From: Bacteroides sp. UBA7335
GTDB taxonomy: Bacteria; Bacteroidota; Bacteroidia; Bacteroidales; Bacteroidaceae
Direction: 5' to 3'
Length of the DNA: 36,759 nt
Assembly: GCA_002471185.1 (NCBI GenBank)
Contig: DKPL01000024.1
Location: 17,686 to 54,444 of the forward strand
Shown here: positions 1 to 8,626 of the stretch, piece after piece
Position numbering within the stretch: position 1 is the stretch's first letter
How the letters are laid out: each line of letters begins with the position of its first letter
Translations under genes and position numbers: made by a program
Notes under the pieces: model-generated
The model's database searches: none
Told to the model about the DNA's origin: nothing
The model's input: the letters and a program-made list of their open reading frames with translations, nothing else

Positions 1-99
1 GTTCTGCGAAAGGCTATTAAGAGTCAGTTGTTTCATGCTCGAAGTGTATTGCTATTGTTAGATTTGTATAAGGTTTATAAAGAACTCAACCTAGGCTGA
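1..99 (+). CDS. C-terminal end of an unrecognised protein (partial)
   Basis: The frame starting at base 1 is open for 32 codons and ends at TGA 97-99. The other two plus-strand frames close sooner, at about 16-18 and 59-61. The visible tail is leucine-rich and basic, with a run resembling an amphipathic helix (HARSVLLLLDLYKVYKELN). The rest of the gene lies left of the window. The product cannot be identified from 32 residues. It converges on the tatC operon, and the hairpin at 159-201 lies between them. Confidence 0.45.
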   Translation, partial: VLRKAIKSQLFHARSVLLLLDLYKVYKELNLG

Positions 100-154
100 A
101 TGGTATGTGTGGTAGTGTAAGTAATAGTACAAACAGAATTGAAGTAATGTGTAT

Positions 155-201
155 AAAAAATAATGTGCAGAAATAATTAAGATTTATTTCTGCACATTAT
201 T
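155..201 (-). terminator. Intrinsic terminator downstream of tatC
   Basis: A perfect 18-bp inverted repeat (159-176 with 184-201, loop of 7) is followed on the minus strand by six T residues (A tract 155-160 on the plus strand). It lies 17 bases past the tatC stop. On the plus strand no T tract follows, so it serves mainly the minus strand. The rest of 100-217 shows no other recognisable element. Confidence 0.85.
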
Positions 202-217
202 AAGTAGAAAGTATTTA

Positions 218-1027
218 TTATTTCATTTGAGATAATGATTCAATCTCTTCCTGCTTTGTTTTTATCATCAATATACTCATTTCATAAAGCAAATATAGTG
301 GAATTGCTACTACTGCTAAAGTAAATGGGTCGCCTGTTGGAGTGATTATTGCTGCTACAATAACAATAATGACAGCTGCATGTCTACGGTATTTACGCAG
401 AAATGATTTGTTTACAATACCCATTAATGATAATAACCAGGTAACAAGTGGAAGCTCAAATGCTAACCCCATACAGAGTATCAACATCATAAAGTTGTCA
501 ATGTATGAATTGAGTGAGATGATATTTTCAACCTGATCACTCAATTGATAGCTAGATAGAAATCGTAGTGTAAGTGGGTATACCATAAAATAACCCAAGA
601 GTACACCTATGAAAAACATAACTGTACCTATCATTAAAGCTTTTCGTACTCCTTTTTTTTCTTGGGGATATAATGCTGGGCTTATGAAACGCCAAACTTC
701 ATAAAGCAAATAAGGCATAGCAGTAACTACCGACATCCAAAATGCAGTTGACATATGAATGAAAAAAGGTGCAGCTAGATTTATATTAATTAGTTTTACC
801 TCAAATTCTTGCGTGAAGAAATCATCGGTAAGTTCAAGCTTTTGTCCTATTAATCGTAGTAAGTCGTAAAAAATAAAATCATTATGACAAGGAGCCAATA
901 TCACGTTATTAAACAGATAGGGCATAGCGATAAAATAGCCAATAGCCAATACAAACCAAACTCCAATGACGCGGAATAGTACTTTACGAAGCTCGTCTAA
1001 GTGATCCCAAAAGGTCATTTCAGCCAT
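218..1027 (-). CDS. tatC: Sec-independent protein translocase TatC
   Basis: Polytopic inner-membrane receptor of the twin-arginine translocation system, which exports folded proteins. The protein has 269 residues, near the usual TatC length. The N-terminus carries the family signature FWDHLDELRK just before the first membrane helix, and about six hydrophobic segments follow, including the conserved SPALYPQEKKG-type loop near residues 115-125. It lies 5 bases after tatA and is presumably co-transcribed with it from the promoter at 1291-1328. Only one TatA-like protein and TatC are seen here, so the system may be a minimal TatAC type; a tatB elsewhere cannot be excluded. The start at 1027 is conventional, but Met4 is possible. 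The gene ends at a strong terminator. Confidence 0.96.
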   Translation of the reverse strand: MAEMTFWDHLDELRKVLFRVIGVWFVLAIGYFIAMPYLFNNVILAPCHNDFIFYDLLRLIGQKLELTDDFFTQEFEVKLININLAAPFFIHMSTAFWMSVVTAMPYLLYEVWRFISPALYPQEKKGVRKALMIGTVMFFIGVLLGYFMVYPLTLRFLSSYQLSDQVENIISLNSYIDNFMMLILCMGLAFELPLVTWLLSLMGIVNKSFLRKYRRHAAVIIVIVAAIITPTGDPFTLAVVAIPLYLLYEMSILMIKTKQEEIESLSQMK

Positions 1028-1032
1028 AGTCG

Positions 1033-1257
1033 TTATTTATCCTTGTCTTTATTTGCGGGTTCGTCAATTTCGTCTTTTGCCTTGTTGATCTCATCTTTTG
1101 CTTCGTTGACTCCATCTTTGAAGCTTTTCACACCTTTACCCAATCCACGCATCAATTCGGGGATTTTTTTACCACCAAAAAGTAACAAGATAACAAGAGC
1201 AATGATGATCCATTCTGAGCCGCTGGGCAGAAAGCCTAGTAAAAGTAAGGTATTCAT
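1033..1257 (-). CDS. tatA: Sec-independent translocase subunit TatA/TatE family
   Basis: Small pore-forming subunit of the Tat system, 74 residues. It has one N-terminal membrane helix (about residues 14-27, [13 protein letters not shown]), the FGGKKIPEL hinge, and an amphipathic helix ([14 protein letters not shown]). A charged, lysine- and aspartate-rich tail follows from residue 49. This layout is diagnostic of TatA/B/E. TatA is preferred over TatB because of the short tail and the FGGKKIPEL hinge. It is the first gene of a tatA-tatC pair and follows murF-alr by 99 bases with its own promoter. Confidence 0.95.
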   Translation of the reverse strand: MNTLLLLGFLPSGSEWIIIALVILLLFGGKKIPELMRGLGKGVKSFKDGVNEAKDEINKAKDEIDEPANKDKDK

Positions 1258-1290
1258 ATAATAAGTTTTGAATTAGAATTATTAATAGTG

Positions 1291-1328
1291 TTTCTTTGCA
1301 AAGAAAGTTATTTTTTTCGATTTGACAA
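1291..1328 (-). promoter_or_regulatory. Probable tatAC promoter with palindromic -7 region
   Basis: On the minus strand, TTG (1328-1326) is followed after exactly 19 bases by TTTCTTTG (1306-1299). This matches the Bacteroidetes TTG-N19-TAnnTTTG pattern at all fixed positions but one. The -7 region lies inside a perfect 16-bp palindrome (1291-1306), which might also be a regulator site. No terminator hairpin is visible between murF-alr and this promoter, so read-through from upstream is also possible. Confidence 0.5.
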
Positions 1329-1356
1329 TTTTATCTTTTACTTCTTTAACAGCCCA

Positions 1357-3909
1357 TTAGTCTTGAAAATAAATGCGTTTTACTCTATTGGAGATTCCAG
1401 TGAGTATCTCATAAGGAATGGTGTCGAGGGTATCAGATAGCACAGTTAGAGGTAGCTGATTACCAAATATAATGACATGATCTCCTTCTCGACAATCAAT
1501 GCCTGTGACATCTATCATACAAACGTCCATGCAAATATTTCCCACGTAAGGAGCCTTTTGTCCGTTTACTAGGCAGTAGCAATTTCCACAACCTAAATGT
1601 CTGTTCAGTCCATCGGCATATCCAATAGGGATGGCTGCAATTCGTGAAGGACGTTGCAGTACTCCTTTTCTACTATAACCTACTGAATCATCCTGAGGTA
1701 CTTCCCTAATCTGGAGAATTGTTGTTTTTAAAGTACTTACATTATTGATAACTTCATTGTTTATAGGATTAATACCATATAGTCCTAATCCTAGGCGGAC
1801 CATATCGAATTGTGCTTCGGGGAAGCGTTCGATTCCTGCTGTATTGCACATATGGCGCAATATCTTATAAGGATATGCTTGTTGTAGCTCAGTTGAAGCG
1901 CGTTCGAAAATCGTGACTTGATTGCGCGAGAACGCATCAAAGTCTGCTGAATCACTTCCCACAAAATGAGAAAAAACAGAGCGAGGAAGTACTGCATTTT
2001 GTCCTTTTAGTCGGTTTATTAGACGTGATATTTCATGCTCTTCAAAACCAAGACGGTGCATCCCAGTATCAATTTTAATGTGGATTGGGAAGTTTGTTAT
2101 TCCCTCTTTTTCGGCAGCCTTAATCAGCGCATCCAATAGGTGGAAGTTATAAACTTCTGGTTCAAGCTTATAATCGAACATGGTTTTGAATGCTGTAAGT
2201 TCAGGGTTCATGATTATGATGGAAGCTGTAATTCCCGCTTTACGTAGCTCTTCTCCCTCGTCGGCTACTGCAACTGCCAGATAATCTACCCGATGCTCTT
2301 GTAGCGTTTTAGCTATTTCGTATGATCCCGAACCGTATGCAAAAGCCTTAACCATACATGATATTTTAGTCTCGGGTTTTAGCATTGCGCGATAGTGATT
2401 AAGATTTTCAACAATTGCACCTAAGTTTACTTCAAGAGTTGTTTCATGAACTTTCAAAGCTAGTGCTTCGGTGACTTTGTCAAAGTTAAAAGGACGTGCC
2501 CCCTTAATCAGGATAACCTCATTGTTCAAGTTGGCAAAAGCCTCTGAAGCTAGAAGCTCTTCGGTTGTTCTAAAGAAGTACTTCTCCATAGTGAAACGAG
2601 AAGCCATAGAGCTGATTGAGCTTCCTACACCGATAATCTTGCTGATGTGTCGATTTGCGGCTAGTTGAGCAACTTTGCGATAAAGAGTGGCAGTACTTTC
2701 ACCAGTCTCTAATATATCAGATAATATAAGAGTGCGCTTTAACCCTTTCTTATCAGTACGTCTCACTAAAAAATCTAATGCAATATCGAGAGAGGCTAAA
2801 TCGCTATTGTAGCTATCATTTATTAATATACATCCATTTTTCCCATCCTTTACCTCCATGCGCATTGCTATAGGTTCAAGCCTAACCATGCGTTCTGAAA
2901 TTTGGTCGGATGGCATCATTAAGTAAAGACAAGCAGCTAGGCAGTGCAGTGCGTTTTCGATGGATGCATCGTCAATAAATGGAATACAGAATACATTGTC
3001 CATCTCAAGATAGCGATAGGAGATGATTGTGTGGTCATCCTTCTTTTGTATTTTGCTGATAAATAATGGTCGATCGGCATCCTTCTTGCTCCATGCTATT
3101 TCGCGTGCAGTTAGCATAGATTTTCCAACGCAATTGCTTATCATTTCGTTATCTGCATTGTATATCAACACATCACAATTTTTAAACAATATCAATTTCT
3201 CCATGCATTTCTCTTGCAATGAACTGAAATTCTCTTGATGTGCTCCACCAATATTGGTTAGAATACCTACTGTGGGTTTGATTATAGTTTGCAGCTTATC
3301 CATTTCGCCAGGTTCAGAGATGCCAGCCTCAAAAATAGCCAATTCAGTTTTATCGGTCATTTGCCATACAGACAGTGGAACACCGATTTGAGAGTTGTAT
3401 GAGCGTGGTGAACGAGCTATGTTATAATCGGGGCATAGCAATTGATGCAACCACTCCTTAACAATGGTCTTGCCATTGCTACCGGTCACTCCAATCACTG
3501 GGGTATGAAACAGGTTGCGATGCTGTTCTGCTAATCGTTGCAATGCTTTCAGCGTATTTGGAACGATAAGCCAGTTGCATTCATTTAATATAATAGAAGG
3601 TTGTTGTATCGTACTATTCTGTTGCGATTCGTTTGTTTCAGACGGAAGATCGGTTTTCCATTCACCCGATTCAATCCATACATAATCTTCGATAGAAACA
3701 ACAAAGTTTCTAACTCCTCTATCGTATAAATCAAAAACATATCTAATCCCCTTACTACGTTTGGTAGTAAGTGCAAAGAAAAGAGTTTCTTCGGGGAAAC
3801 TCAAAGATCGGCTATCTGTTAGCAACCAGTTAATGGTGGTTTTGCGTGTGCCTATACGTTTTGCGCTAATTCGCTTGGCGATATCTTCAATAGAATATGA
3901 CATAATCAA
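1357..3909 (-). CDS. murF-alr: Bifunctional MurF ligase / alanine racemase
   Basis: Fusion of 850 residues joining two cytoplasmic steps of peptidoglycan synthesis. The N-terminal half (about 1-485) is UDP-MurNAc-tripeptide:D-Ala-D-Ala ligase. Its ATP P-loop GVTGSNGKT is at residues 140-148, with Mur-ligase motifs NIGGAHQENF near 219-228 and NDSYNSD at 364-370. The C-terminal half (about 490-850) is a PLP-dependent alanine racemase, with the PLP lysine at K521 in MVKAFAYGSG and the second catalytic tyrosine at Y745 in VGYSRKG. GYADG is at 763-767. One part makes D-alanine and the other consumes the D-Ala-D-Ala made from it. This fusion is known in Bacteroidetes. Met3 (MSYSIEDIA) is an equally plausible start. 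A Ser/Gln/Asn-rich stretch at 90-104 looks like a loop insertion. It follows the GSCFA gene by 52 bases. Confidence 0.96.
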   Translation of the reverse strand: MIMSYSIEDIAKRISAKRIGTRKTTINWLLTDSRSLSFPEETLFFALTTKRSKGIRYVFDLYDRGVRNFVVSIEDYVWIESGEWKTDLPSETNESQQNSTIQQPSIILNECNWLIVPNTLKALQRLAEQHRNLFHTPVIGVTGSNGKTIVKEWLHQLLCPDYNIARSPRSYNSQIGVPLSVWQMTDKTELAIFEAGISEPGEMDKLQTIIKPTVGILTNIGGAHQENFSSLQEKCMEKLILFKNCDVLIYNADNEMISNCVGKSMLTAREIAWSKKDADRPLFISKIQKKDDHTIISYRYLEMDNVFCIPFIDDASIENALHCLAACLYLMMPSDQISERMVRLEPIAMRMEVKDGKNGCILINDSYNSDLASLDIALDFLVRRTDKKGLKRTLILSDILETGESTATLYRKVAQLAANRHISKIIGVGSSISSMASRFTMEKYFFRTTEELLASEAFANLNNEVILIKGARPFNFDKVTEALALKVHETTLEVNLGAIVENLNHYRAMLKPETKISCMVKAFAYGSGSYEIAKTLQEHRVDYLAVAVADEGEELRKAGITASIIIMNPELTAFKTMFDYKLEPEVYNFHLLDALIKAAEKEGITNFPIHIKIDTGMHRLGFEEHEISRLINRLKGQNAVLPRSVFSHFVGSDSADFDAFSRNQVTIFERASTELQQAYPYKILRHMCNTAGIERFPEAQFDMVRLGLGLYGINPINNEVINNVSTLKTTILQIREVPQDDSVGYSRKGVLQRPSRIAAIPIGYADGLNRHLGCGNCYCLVNGQKAPYVGNICMDVCMIDVTGIDCREGDHVIIFGNQLPLTVLSDTLDTIPYEILTGISNRVKRIYFQD

Positions 3910-3961
3910 TTTATAAATTTCATCAATACAACTCTAGAACTTCCACTTTTGCATTCTTCTT

Positions 3962-4936
3962 TTAGGTAGTCGAAGTCTCAAATTGAAACTCTAAGTACGG
4001 ATATTTTCGATTAAGTTGTTCGATTTTTAACTCAATTTTAGCTAAAAAAGACTTATGCTTCTCTGAGTCTGGAAATAGGGGGCGATGTGATAGTGCTTTG
4101 GTTATTTTTTCACATTCATCTATAATCTTTTTTGTTTCTGTAGAGAAGAAAACCGTAGTAAATTGTCTCCAAATATACTCTATGGATAGCTCCGAGGGGT
4201 GTGTGAAATCGTTGGCATAGAAGCGGTAATCACGTAGCTCGTCAATCAAAATTTCATACGAAGGAAAGTAGAATATTGCATTTGGAAATAGTCGCTGTAA
4301 CTCTTCGATGGCTAATAATAGGGTAGATTTGCTGAGCTGATTGGCATGTAGCCCATCGCGAATGTGCCGGATAGGGCTTACGGTGAAGAGCACTTTTAGC
4401 TTAGGGTTAGTGGTAAAGAGGTCGCTGAGTAGCTGCTGATAAGTATCAACAATCTCACCAACCGTAAGCAAGCGACGGGTAAATAATTTTTCGGGTTGCT
4501 TATGGCAGTTAGATACTATCGACAAAGAAGATTTGTCGGTATAGGCATAAGCGGTTCCAAAAGTAATTACTAACCAGTCAGCCTCGTTTTTAAGCAGCTG
4601 TTCTGCTTGTTTTAGCCGCTGGTTTATGGCCTCTAATGTAGTCGATGCATCGGCTGATGAAAATGATCCATGATGCATTGGGCTGTGCCAGCACTCATTA
4701 TAATAAAAGAGGTTTTGCTCGGTATATCTTGTTCCCGATATGATTTGCTGTAAAGCATAAGCTACAGACATTGGATTGTATACTATTCCAAATGGATTAA
4801 TGTCTATCTTGAAACCTCTGCTATATAACTGCTTTCCTATATTTTCGGCAAAGCACGAACCCATTAATAATAACTTTTGGCGGTGGTTAATATCGGGTAA
4901 GTTCTTGGGTAATTCAACGGGCGTTGTTAGCTGCAT
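3962..4936 (-). CDS. GSCFA-domain protein (SGNH-hydrolase-like)
   Basis: Protein of 324 residues with the family-naming motif GSCFAENIG at 26-34. The late motif DFTHPSELSIEYIW has D243 and H246, resembling the DxxH block of SGNH/GDSL esterases. The internal stretch WLVITFGTAYAY (121-132) also fits an SGNH-type fold. No signal peptide or membrane segment is seen, so it is probably cytoplasmic. The substrate is unknown. Its place directly upstream of murF-alr suggests, as inference only, a role in cell-wall or acylated-glycan metabolism. The family assignment is firm; the enzymatic role is not. Confidence 0.85.
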   Translation of the reverse strand: MQLTTPVELPKNLPDINHRQKLLLMGSCFAENIGKQLYSRGFKIDINPFGIVYNPMSVAYALQQIISGTRYTEQNLFYYNECWHSPMHHGSFSSADASTTLEAINQRLKQAEQLLKNEADWLVITFGTAYAYTDKSSLSIVSNCHKQPEKLFTRRLLTVGEIVDTYQQLLSDLFTTNPKLKVLFTVSPIRHIRDGLHANQLSKSTLLLAIEELQRLFPNAIFYFPSYEILIDELRDYRFYANDFTHPSELSIEYIWRQFTTVFFSTETKKIIDECEKITKALSHRPLFPDSEKHKSFLAKIELKIEQLNRKYPYLEFQFETSTT

Positions 4937-5009
4937 ACAATTTTGTAAATAAGTTGCGACTAAAATACAAAAAGCAAATCAATATACTATATGATGATCT
5001 CGAAAAATG

Positions 5010-6218
5010 TTATTCCTCATCCAATTCTCCCGAAGCATCTTTCGATGGCTTTAATAAAGCCTTGTAAGTCTTGTCGATGGCAAATGCACCAAGAGGCGCC
5101 GTAACCAGTATGGCCAACACAGCAACGGTGAGCACGCTTTTCCCACAAGCCAGTCCCATGGCTAATGGCAATGAACCAATAGCAGCTTGCACAGTAGCTT
5201 TTGGGGTATAGGCAATCATACAAAATAGTTTCTCTTTCAGGTTTAGCTTTGTTTTGATAAGACTAATAAATACACCGTTCATGCGAAACAGTAGTGAGAT
5301 AAGAATAACCCCAATGGCTGCTAATCCAGCTGCAAGCGCATACTGAATGTCTACTGTAGCACCTACCAATACAAAAAGTATGATTTCGGCAGCAATCCAA
5401 AGCTTTGAGAACTTTGTTGAAATGCGTTTTGCCAAAACGGGATAGGTGTACAATAGGGTAGCCCCCATAGCCATTACCGCCAATAAGCCTGATAGTGGCA
5501 CTACCTCTTTTAGTTGTTGCTCTACTCCTAAGAATAGAAAAGCAACACTCATCATGATAATCACTTTGATTGAGTCGCGCAAATGAAAACGTTTGAAGTA
5601 TGCCGATAGCGCTAACCCCACTATTATGCCCAGTGCCAAACCAGTTATAATTGAGATTGGTATTTGCAGAAACTCTTGTGCGGTAACCTCTTTACCACTT
5701 CCCAATGCTGTAAATGCAGTAAACAAGACAATCACAAACACATCGTCTACAGAACCTGCTGCCATGATGAGTTGGGGGATACTTTTTTTTGTACCTATTT
5801 TATTCTCCATCAAGTTTAACATTCGTGGCACAATTACTGCTGGTGAAACTGCTGCAATAACTGTTCCCATGATGGCTGCCTCGATTAAGGTTAACCCAAG
5901 AAGTGGTGGAGCTATTAGCATCACACCAATAATTTCGCAGCAGGCCGGTACAAAGCACATCAAGATAGCCGGTCGGCCCACCCGTTTTAAATCGTTCAGA
6001 TTTAGAGCCAACCCAGCACGCATTAAAATAATGACTAAAGCAATTTGCCGAAGTTCTATCGAAATAGAAAGAAGTGAAGGAGATAGTAAATCTAAAACAT
6101 AAGGACCTAGGATAATACCGGTTAATAACATACCAATAAGTGCCGGTAGTTGTAGTTTATTAAAGATATACCCTAGTGTTAACCCTAAAAGAAATAAAAA
6201 AGCCAAGCTGGTTAGCAT
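5010..6218 (-). CDS. Cation:proton antiporter (CPA superfamily)
   Basis: Inner-membrane protein of 402 residues with about 11-12 hydrophobic helices and no soluble regulatory domain after them. Features typical of the Na+/H+ exchanger fold are the LMRAGLALNLNDL segment (65-77), AVSPAVIVP (123-131), and the acidic pair in GSVDDVF (D158, D159), which fits the ion-binding aspartates. It probably exchanges Na+ or K+ for protons; the ion cannot be read from sequence. It follows nadD by 12 bases and precedes the GSCFA gene by 73 bases in the same direction, so it may be part of the long minus-strand operon. It lacks the TrkA-N domain of full-length Kef channels. Confidence 0.88.
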   Translation of the reverse strand: MLTSLAFLFLLGLTLGYIFNKLQLPALIGMLLTGIILGPYVLDLLSPSLLSISIELRQIALVIILMRAGLALNLNDLKRVGRPAILMCFVPACCEIIGVMLIAPPLLGLTLIEAAIMGTVIAAVSPAVIVPRMLNLMENKIGTKKSIPQLIMAAGSVDDVFVIVLFTAFTALGSGKEVTAQEFLQIPISIITGLALGIIVGLALSAYFKRFHLRDSIKVIIMMSVAFLFLGVEQQLKEVVPLSGLLAVMAMGATLLYTYPVLAKRISTKFSKLWIAAEIILFVLVGATVDIQYALAAGLAAIGVILISLLFRMNGVFISLIKTKLNLKEKLFCMIAYTPKATVQAAIGSLPLAMGLACGKSVLTVAVLAILVTAPLGAFAIDKTYKALLKPSKDASGELDEE

Positions 6219-6230
6219 ATTATTATTTTT

Positions 6231-6815
6231 TTATTGTTGTGAAAACCTCTGTTGTATCAGTTGATATACATTGTTAGGTAAGAAATAACGTATATCACGC
6301 TTTTCTGATAAAGCTTTGCGAATAAAAGTAGAACTAATTTCAAAAGTAGGGGCATTAGACAGACGAACCCCCTTTGGCAGTGAAGTCATCTCTACTTCAT
6401 ACCCCGGACGAGGATAGATAATTATTGGAAACTTAGCCAAGATATCCTCATATCTCACCCATCGGTTAAACAGTTTCCAATTGTCAGAACCAATAATCAG
6501 TTCAAATTGCCTATCAGGATATTGTAGCTCGAGTTGTTCGAGCGTATTTATAGTATATGACGGACGTGGCAGGTTAAATTCAAAATCTGAGGCTTTGAAT
6601 TTGTCATATCCGTCAATCGCTGTTTCTACCAACTGCAATCTAAAGTCGTCCGGCCATAACTCGGATGACTGTTTCAGCGGGTTGTGAGGAGTGATTATAA
6701 ACCAAACCTCATCAAGATCTTCAAACTCGCACAAGTAGTTGGCTAGTGCCAAGTGTCCTATGTGAATAGGGTTGAACGACCCGCAGTAGATTCCTGTTTT
6801 GAGACGAGTTATCAT
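6231..6815 (-). CDS. nadD: Nicotinate-nucleotide adenylyltransferase
   Basis: Cytoplasmic enzyme that adenylates nicotinate mononucleotide to deamido-NAD in NAD synthesis. The protein has 194 residues, normal for NadD. The nucleotidyltransferase motif [10 protein letters not shown] is at 12-21 (HxGH with H18 and H21), and the C-terminal ISSTFIRK motif is at 160-167. The start codon overlaps the gmk stop by 4 bases (ATGA type), which implies translational coupling. The yicC-gmk-nadD order is common in this phylum. Confidence 0.95.
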   Translation of the reverse strand: MITRLKTGIYCGSFNPIHIGHLALANYLCEFEDLDEVWFIITPHNPLKQSSELWPDDFRLQLVETAIDGYDKFKASDFEFNLPRPSYTINTLEQLELQYPDRQFELIIGSDNWKLFNRWVRYEDILAKFPIIIYPRPGYEVEMTSLPKGVRLSNAPTFEISSTFIRKALSEKRDIRYFLPNNVYQLIQQRFSQQ

Positions 6816-7378
6816 TTTGTCAAAAACTCCTTTATCACATTCAAAGCCTCTTCTTCGGCCTTTTCTAAATTGTCATTGATGATTACCTTGTCAAAGCGTG
6901 GCGCAAATGTCAATTCATAAGCTGCTTTGTTGATGCGGTCTTCTATAACTTCGGGGGCATCGGTGCCACGTCCCACAAGTCTTTCGCGTAAAGCCTCGAT
7001 CGAAGGCGGTTGGATAAAGATAGAAAGAGCCTGAACCCCATAGAAACGCTTGATGTTACACCCTCCAACAACGTCTACATCAAAAACCACATTTTTGCCC
7101 TCTTGCAGTCTCTCTTCAACAGAAGCTTTCAGTGTACCATAATAGCGGTCTACATATACCTCTTCATATTCTAGAAACTCATTGTTAGCAATTTTTTCTC
7201 TAAACTCATCAGGCGAAAGAAAGAAATAGTCTACTCCATTTTTTTCTTCTCCGCGAGGTTTTCGGCTAGTTGCCGAGATTGAAAAGGAGAGATTTAAGTT
7301 TTGCTTGAGCAAGTATTGTATAATTGTTGATTTGCCCGAGCCCGAAGGAGCCGAGAAAATGATTAATTTTCCAGTCAT
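6812..7378 (-). CDS. gmk: Guanylate kinase
   Basis: Cytoplasmic enzyme that phosphorylates GMP to GDP. The 188-residue length is typical. The P-loop APSGSGKST is at 10-18. The GMP-binding region [19 protein letters not shown] (about 35-53) and the segment [12 protein letters not shown], which resembles the lid, follow. It lies 35 bases after yicC and overlaps nadD by 4 bases. Confidence 0.97.
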   Translation of the reverse strand: MTGKLIIFSAPSGSGKSTIIQYLLKQNLNLSFSISATSRKPRGEEKNGVDYFFLSPDEFREKIANNEFLEYEEVYVDRYYGTLKASVEERLQEGKNVVFDVDVVGGCNIKRFYGVQALSIFIQPPSIEALRERLVGRGTDAPEVIEDRINKAAYELTFAPRFDKVIINDNLEKAEEEALNVIKEFLTK

Positions 7379-7413
7379 ATAGTCTAAATCGATTAAGTTT
7401 AGTAGCCGTGATA

Positions 7414-8292
7414 TTACATCACGTTAAGTACTTGTTCTTTAATTTGTTCCAATTCGTCTTTCATTTGCACTACGATTTTCTGCATTTCGGCATGATTCGA
7501 TTTGCTACCTAGTGTATTGATTTCTCTCCCCATTTCTTGTGCTATAAATCCAAGTTTTTTGCCTTGTCCTTTGCCCTCTTCCATCGTTTTAATAAAATAT
7601 TTCAGGTGGTTTGTTAGGCGTTGTTTCTCTTCGTTGATATCTAGCTTCTCGATATAGTAAATAATTTCTTGCTCAAGACGGTTTTTGTCGTAATCTACAC
7701 TCAGTGTTTTTTCTAAAGCCTCAGTGATGCGATCTTTAACCTTATTTACACGCTCTTGTTCGAATGGAGCAACAGACTCTAATAAACGAGCGATGTTGTT
7801 GATGTTTTCGTTGAATTTTTTAGCAAGGGCTATTCCCTCTTGTTGACGGAAATCGACAAGGTGTGCAATGGCCTCTTTTATGGTGTTGTGTACCTTAATC
7901 CATTCTTCTTCAGATAGTTCTGTAGCTTCGGGTTTGCACATCACATCGGGCATGCGAAGTAGAGTTTGAAACCAATCGGCAGGAACCGGAATGTTTAAGT
8001 TGTCTGCAATGTTTTTGATTTGATTATAATAACCTTCAACTAATGTTTGATTGATGGGTGTAGCGCTTTCTGCTGTCTCTTTTTTCTCTACCCACAGGCT
8101 AAAGTCTACTTTACCTCTTTCTAGTGTTTTAGATATTTCATTGCGTATTTCCATCTCTTTCTCGCGATAGATTGGTGCAATTCTAGCAGAAAGATCAAGT
8201 GACTTACTGTTTAACGATTTAATTTCAATATTTATTTTTTTATCGGTAAGTTCAGCAGTTGCTTTGCCATAACCAGTCATTGATTGTATCAT
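7414..8292 (-). CDS. yicC: YicC family endoribonuclease
   Basis: Member of the YicC/YloC family, whose E. coli member has been reported to act as an endoribonuclease. The protein has 292 residues from the chosen start, which is the usual length and gives the typical N-terminus MIQSMTGYGKA. A longer ORF reaches 8364, but those 24 extra residues lack family character, and a good -7 promoter element (8311-8318) lies inside them, so 8292 is preferred. The conserved C-terminal block GKKLGFIAQEMGREINTLGSKSN is present. It is the first gene of the minus-strand yicC-gmk-nadD series. Confidence 0.93.
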   Translation of the reverse strand: MIQSMTGYGKATAELTDKKINIEIKSLNSKSLDLSARIAPIYREKEMEIRNEISKTLERGKVDFSLWVEKKETAESATPINQTLVEGYYNQIKNIADNLNIPVPADWFQTLLRMPDVMCKPEATELSEEEWIKVHNTIKEAIAHLVDFRQQEGIALAKKFNENINNIARLLESVAPFEQERVNKVKDRITEALEKTLSVDYDKNRLEQEIIYYIEKLDINEEKQRLTNHLKYFIKTMEEGKGQGKKLGFIAQEMGREINTLGSKSNHAEMQKIVVQMKDELEQIKEQVLNVM

Positions 8293-8310
8293 AATGGTAT
8301 ATCTTTTTTG

Positions 8311-8318
8311 CAAAAATA
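8311..8318 (-). promoter_or_regulatory. -7 element of the yicC promoter
   Basis: TATTTTTG on the minus strand fits TAnnTTTG exactly and is followed by C, as is common. No clear TTG lies 19-21 bases upstream. Transcription would begin about 10-15 bases before the yicC start at 8292, giving a very short leader. Confidence 0.5.
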
Positions 8319-8415
8319 CACGATTATTTTCAGAATATCTACTATTTTCTTTAAGAATACTCAATAGATTTATTACAAAATGCTTTGCAGAATATTAGCA
8401 ACCCTTTTTCAGTGT

Positions 8416-8480
8416 AGTTCCAAGGGTTTGAAACTATGCTTCCGAGTACTTGAAACTTTAGTTCCAAGCCTTTGAAACTA
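8416..8480. repeat. Three tandem 21-bp dyad units with exact 22-bp period
   Basis: Units start at 8416, 8438 and 8460. Units 1 and 3 read AGTTCCAAGNNTTTGAAACTA and differ only at two or three central bases. Unit 2 is diverged (GCTTCCGAG...TTGAAACTT). Each unit is an imperfect dyad (AGTT.CAA with TTTG.AACT). A fragment TTGAAACAATT (8482-8492) may be a decayed fourth copy. It lies between the divergent yicC and tsaB promoters and has no coding frame. Confidence 0.75.
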
Positions 8481-8569
8481 ATTGAAACAATTATAGGTTT
8501 AATCCGTGTATATAGCGAATAAACAGACTTTACAAAATAATCTTCGATGATAAAGATAAGGCAATAGCT

Positions 8570-8598
8570 GTTTATTTAAAAATAAACAACTATTTTTG
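8570..8598 (+). promoter_or_regulatory. tsaB promoter region with dyad
   Basis: TATTTTTG at 8591-8598 fits the Bacteroidetes -7 element and is followed by C. It lies 28 bases before the tsaB start. The -33 position holds only CTG (8568-8570, spacing 20). A perfect inverted repeat GTTTATTT-AA-AAATAAAC (8570-8587) fills the spacer between the two elements and could be an operator. The rest of 8365-8569, apart from the 22-bp repeats, holds nothing I can assign. Confidence 0.5.
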
Positions 8599-8626
8599 CA
8601 TCAACTTATAATAGCTTAGGATAATT

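Noticed and set aside
5593..6102. 169-codon plus-strand ORF inside the antiporter gene
   Set aside because: It is wholly antisense to a well-supported membrane protein; open antisense frames are common in such genes.
8293..8364. 24-codon N-terminal extension of yicC
   Set aside because: It contains the -7 promoter element and lacks the conserved YicC start; the family begins at MIQSMTGYGK.
8570..8587. Hairpin before tsaB as a terminator
   Set aside because: It has only A-T pairs plus one G-C, a two-base loop and no T tract after it; a promoter-spacer dyad fits better.
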